NCBI GenBank assembly: GCA_029934815.1
Contig: JAOZLM010000020.1
Coordinates: forward strand, 1-7,837
Direction of reading: 5' to 3'
DNA from: Desulfocapsa sp.
GTDB taxonomy: Bacteria > Desulfobacterota > Desulfobulbia > Desulfobulbales > Desulfocapsaceae
DNA: 7,837 nt
The translations under genes were made by a program, and so were the position numbers. Positions 5,104-7,837 of this stretch are shown piece after piece. Every line of letters begins with the position of its first letter. Position 1 is the first letter of the stretch. The notes below the pieces were generated by a model, which saw only the letters and a list, made by a program, of their open reading frames with translations, was not told where the DNA came from and ran no database searches.

Positions 5104-6570
5104 GTGAAAATAATGAATCCTTATGAATTAAGCATTGCCCAGGCAAGAAAAGAACTGGACAATGGTACCCTGTCATCCCGAGAGTTGACAACAAGCTGTC
5201 TTGATCGCATCAAAGCAGTGGATGATACAATAAAATCCTTTCTCCTTGTAACAGAAGAAGAGGCGTTACAGCAGGCAGATGCAGCGGATAAAGCAATTGC
5301 CGCTGGTGAAACAGCTCCTCTTTGTGGAATTCCACTGGCCATAAAAGATCTGCTTTGTACCAAAGGCGTAACCACCACTTGCGGATCGAAAATCCTTGAA
5401 AATTTCGTCCCGCCTTACGACGCTACAGTTATTAAGAAATTAAAGAACGAAGGTGCTGTTCTCCTTGGTAAAGCAAGTATGGATGAATTTGCCATGGGTT
5501 CCACCTCTGAAAACTGTGCTTTTGCAATACCCGATAATCCATGGAAAGAGGATTATGTTGCCGGCGGATCTTCTGGTGGTTCGGCATCATCAGTGGCTGC
5601 CATGGAGTGTCTTGGATCCCTTGGTTCAGATACTGGCGGATCAATCAGACAACCGGCATCGCTTTGTGGAGTTGTGGGTATAAAACCAACGTATGGTCGT
5701 GTTTCCCGTTATGGTCTGGTGGCTTTCGCCTCTTCCCTTGATCAGATCGGCCCATTGAACCGTGACGTGACCGATGCGGCAATGATGATGAATGCGATCT
5801 CCGGCTATGATCCACGGGATTCCACTTCTGTTAAGCAAGATGTTCCAGACTTTACCGCTTCACTGACCAAAGGAATGGAAGGAATGAAGGTGGGAATTCC
5901 TGCCGAGTATTTCACTGATGGACTGGACGCAGATGTTGCAAAGGTCGTGGAAAATGGTATCCGGATTTTTAAAGATGCCGGAGCTGAGATAGTGGATATC
6001 ACACTTCCTCACACTGAGTATTGTGTCGCTGTTTATTATTTGATAGCACCCGCTGAAGCCAGTTCCAACCTTGCCCGTTATGATGGCGTTGCTTACGGCT
6101 ATCGCGCCGAAGATCCTGAGTCTTTGGAAGATATGTACAGAAGAACACGATCAGAGGCATTTGGTGACGAGGTAAAGCGACGAATCTTAATCGGAACCTA
6201 TGCATTGTCTTCCGGTTATTACGATGCCTACTATAAAAAAGCGTCACAGGTAAGAACACTGATTTTACAGGATTTCCAGAAAGCTTACGAATCCTGCGAT
6301 GTGATTGTATCTCCGGTAACCCCGACTCCTGCCTGGAAAAAAGGTACACATGCCGGTGATCCGCTGGCGTTATATCTGTCAGATATTTTAACCATATCTG
6401 CAAACCTTGCAGGAATTCCAGGGATTTCAGTTCCGGGAGGGTTCAGCAGTGACGGACTTCCCATCGGTATCCAGTTACAGGGTGCTCATTTTCGTGAAGA
6501 TGTTCTTTTTAAAGCTGCCTATAACCTGGAGCTTGGAACAGGCCTGGCTAATAAGTGTCCTGAACTGTAG
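5104..6570 (+). CDS. gatA: Aspartyl/glutamyl-tRNA amidotransferase subunit A (glutaminase subunit)
   Basis: An amidase-signature enzyme that releases ammonia from glutamine and channels it to GatB for tRNA-dependent amidation. The 488-aa length is typical. The Ser-cisSer-Lys triad is intact with family spacing: Lys81 in GIPLAIKDL, Ser156 in the Gly/Ser-rich GGSSGGSA, and Ser180 in GSDTGGSIRQP. The downstream GIKPTYGRVSRYGL and SPVTPTPAW segments are also typical of GatA. The start could be the GTG at 5104 or the in-frame ATG at 5113. The ATG has GAG (5102-5104) eight bases upstream and seems slightly better, and the two differ by only three residues. It sits between gatC and hisC. gatB, needed for a working complex, is not in this window and must be elsewhere in the genome. 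Confidence 0.96.
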   Translation: MKIMNPYELSIAQARKELDNGTLSSRELTTSCLDRIKAVDDTIKSFLLVTEEEALQQADAADKAIAAGETAPLCGIPLAIKDLLCTKGVTTTCGSKILENFVPPYDATVIKKLKNEGAVLLGKASMDEFAMGSTSENCAFAIPDNPWKEDYVAGGSSGGSASSVAAMECLGSLGSDTGGSIRQPASLCGVVGIKPTYGRVSRYGLVAFASSLDQIGPLNRDVTDAAMMMNAISGYDPRDSTSVKQDVPDFTASLTKGMEGMKVGIPAEYFTDGLDADVAKVVENGIRIFKDAGAEIVDITLPHTEYCVAVYYLIAPAEASSNLARYDGVAYGYRAEDPESLEDMYRRTRSEAFGDEVKRRILIGTYALSSGYYDAYYKKASQVRTLILQDFQKAYESCDVIVSPVTPTPAWKKGTHAGDPLALYLSDILTISANLAGIPGISVPGGFSSDGLPIGIQLQGAHFREDVLFKAAYNLELGTGLANKCPEL

Positions 6571-6573
6571 GAG
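6569..6573 (+). promoter_or_regulatory. Shine-Dalgarno of hisC overlapping the gatA stop codon
   Basis: AGGAG overlaps the TAG stop of gatA and lies six bases before the GTG start of hisC at 6580. This supports the GTG start and suggests that ribosomes finishing gatA can re-initiate on hisC. Confidence 0.75.
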
Positions 6574-6579
6574 AATAAA

Positions 6580-7695
6580 GTGAAAACACAGGTTCCCGAT
6601 AATATAAAATCCATTGTTCCCTACCCTCCCGGGAAACCAATGGATGAGCTGGAGCGGGAGTACGGAGTCACAAATGCGATAAAGCTGGCTTCCAACGAGA
6701 ATGCCTGGGGGAGTTCCCCTAAAGCCATTCAGGCCATACGTGACACTCTGGCTGATCTGCACCGCTACCCGGATGGTTCCAATTTTTACCTTGTTCAGGC
6801 CATCGCTGATAAACTTGGATTTTCACCCGATGAGGTGATTATTGGAAATGGCTCAGACGAAATAATTGAGTTTCTCGTAAAAGCCTTTGTGCAAAACGGG
6901 GATGAGGTTATCACCAGCCATCCATCTTTTTTGATGTACCAGAAGGTTGTGCAGGTACGAGGTGGGGTCAATACGGTGCTGCCTTTGAAGAAGATGAGTC
7001 ACGATCTTGAAGCAATTCTTGCAAACATCACCGATCGTACCCGTCTCATTTTTCTTGATAATCCTAATAATCCTACAGCAACGGCTATCAAGCCTGTGGA
7101 TCTGTATGAATTTTTGAGTAAGGTGCCTGAGTATGTAGTTGTAGTTCTGGATGAAGCTTATGTGGATTTCATGGATTACGACAAGCAGGTTGATGTGTAT
7201 TCTTTAATTAAAAACTCAAAAGGGCGTTGTGGTGTCGTTGCTTTACGCACGTTTTCAAAGGCGTATGGTCTGGCCGGAATCCGTGTTGGTTTTGGACTTA
7301 TGAGTGCGGAAGTTGCCGGATATTTACACCGTGTACGTTCACCTTTTAACGTAAATAAACTGGCTCAGGTAGCAGCAGTTGCCGCCCTTGAAGATACTGA
7401 ATTTTACGAAAAAACCCTGAAAGGAACGAAAGAGGGGATGGCATGGCTGCATGAGGAAATTAAAAAACTGGGCTGTACCTGTTATCCGTCCCAGACCAAT
7501 TTTTTTCTTGTTGATGTTGGTGGGGATGCCACGGAATTATACGAAGCGATGTTGTATAAAGGGGTGATTATTCGTTCCATGAAGGCCTATGGCTACAGCA
7601 AAGTAATACGTATAACAGTTGGTACAATGGAAGAGAATCAGCGTCTGCTGGCAGCTCTTTCAGAATGTTTAACAGAGCTTTCCTATAACGTATAA
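6580..7695 (+). CDS. hisC: Histidinol-phosphate aminotransferase
   Basis: A cytoplasmic PLP-dependent fold-type I aminotransferase that transfers an amino group from glutamate to imidazole-acetol phosphate, giving histidinol phosphate in histidine biosynthesis. It may also act on aromatic keto acids. At 371 aa it is full length. Visible motifs are the N-terminal KLASNENAWGSSP, RYPDGS (about 62-67), GNGSDEII (about 89-96, PLP phosphate cradle), DNPNNPT (160-166), LDEAYVDF with Asp191 and Tyr194 (PLP ring contacts), and TFSKAYGLAGIRVG with Lys227 forming the Schiff base. The GTG start is supported by a good Shine-Dalgarno overlapping the gatA stop. It is the only his gene in the window. It lies 3 nt before cmk, so it is probably transcribed with the upstream genes and cmk. 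A related broad-specificity aminotransferase is possible but less likely. Confidence 0.93.
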   Translation: MKTQVPDNIKSIVPYPPGKPMDELEREYGVTNAIKLASNENAWGSSPKAIQAIRDTLADLHRYPDGSNFYLVQAIADKLGFSPDEVIIGNGSDEIIEFLVKAFVQNGDEVITSHPSFLMYQKVVQVRGGVNTVLPLKKMSHDLEAILANITDRTRLIFLDNPNNPTATAIKPVDLYEFLSKVPEYVVVVLDEAYVDFMDYDKQVDVYSLIKNSKGRCGVVALRTFSKAYGLAGIRVGFGLMSAEVAGYLHRVRSPFNVNKLAQVAAVAALEDTEFYEKTLKGTKEGMAWLHEEIKKLGCTCYPSQTNFFLVDVGGDATELYEAMLYKGVIIRSMKAYGYSKVIRITVGTMEENQRLLAALSECLTELSYNV

Positions 7696-7698
7696 CGC

Positions 7699-7837
7699 AT
7701 GAAAAACAATACACAAAAAATAGTCACCATCGATGGTCCATCAGGAGTAGGAAAATCCACCATCAGCAGAAGAGTTGCTGCAAGTTTATCCTTCACCTAT
7801 CTCGATACTGGCGCCATGTATCGGGCTGTAGGTTATA
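7699..7837 (+). CDS. cmk: Cytidylate kinase, N-terminal part (cut by window end)
   Basis: Forty-six complete codons are present before the window ends. The residues KIVTIDGPSGVGKSTISRR contain the P-loop GPSGVGKST, and YLDTGAMYRAVGY is the family signature that follows it. Cmk phosphorylates CMP and dCMP to the diphosphates with ATP, a step in pyrimidine salvage and dCTP supply. The full protein is usually about 220 aa, so roughly four fifths lies beyond the right edge. The ATG is 3 nt after the hisC stop and has no visible Shine-Dalgarno, so it probably relies on coupling to hisC. Confidence 0.93.
   Translation, partial: MKNNTQKIVTIDGPSGVGKSTISRRVAASLSFTYLDTGAMYRAVGY

Noticed and set aside
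5999..6403. A 134-codon minus-strand open frame inside gatA
   Set aside because: It lies entirely antisense to a firmly identified gatA, has no recognisable domain, and is explained by gatA codon usage.
1..7837. tRNA or rRNA genes, prophage genes, transposases, toxin-antitoxin pairs
   Set aside because: I read through the gene gaps for cloverleaf arms and through the coding frames for recombinase, transposase or toxin motifs, and found none I could support.

Overview
The window reads as an ordinary chromosomal segment of a Gram-negative, AT-leaning anaerobe, probably a sulfur-metabolising deltaproteobacterium of the Desulfobulbales type. That placement is inferred from gene content and gene style: a YeeE/YedE sulfur transporter, a REC-HD-GYP regulator, a GatCA amidotransferase pair, and hisC directly followed by cmk. 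No ribosomal RNA gene or other taxonomic marker is present. All recognised protein genes are on the + strand.

Layout. (1) Positions 1-1494 hold a single-gene unit: a possible promoter, a very strong Shine-Dalgarno, a 429-aa YeeE/YedE membrane transporter and an 18-bp-stem rho-independent terminator. (2) Positions 1495-1811 carry no convincing protein. They hold a strong 27-bp-stem hairpin (1557-1658) inside a longer rod-like fold, and a terminator-like hairpin pointing to the minus strand (1498-1519). (3) Positions 1812-3488 hold two closely spaced genes: 5-formyltetrahydrofolate cyclo-ligase (fau) and a class II-like histone-deacetylase-fold amidohydrolase with its catalytic residues intact. 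(4) Positions 3489-3685 hold a 128-bp imperfect palindrome. (5) Positions 3686-7837 look like one operon: a REC-HD-GYP response regulator (predicted cyclic-di-GMP phosphodiesterase), gatC, gatA, hisC and the first 46 codons of cmk. Intergenic gaps there are 0, 14, 9 and 3 nt.

How the genes work together. GatC and GatA are two of the three subunits of the tRNA-dependent amidotransferase that makes Gln-tRNA(Gln) and/or Asn-tRNA(Asn). gatB is not in the window. HisC (histidine biosynthesis) and Cmk (CMP/dCMP phosphorylation) are housekeeping enzymes, and the signalling gene abutting gatC is the odd member. The fau-deacetylase pair is bounded on both sides by large hairpin repeats, so it may be a small rearranged block.

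The protein genes are well-known families with intact motifs, and I see no clear new protein system. The parts worth a second look are the two intergenic hairpins. In the first, every non-Watson-Crick position in the stem is A-C on the + strand, which becomes a G-U wobble on the minus strand. That suggests the functional single strand, RNA or DNA, is the minus strand.
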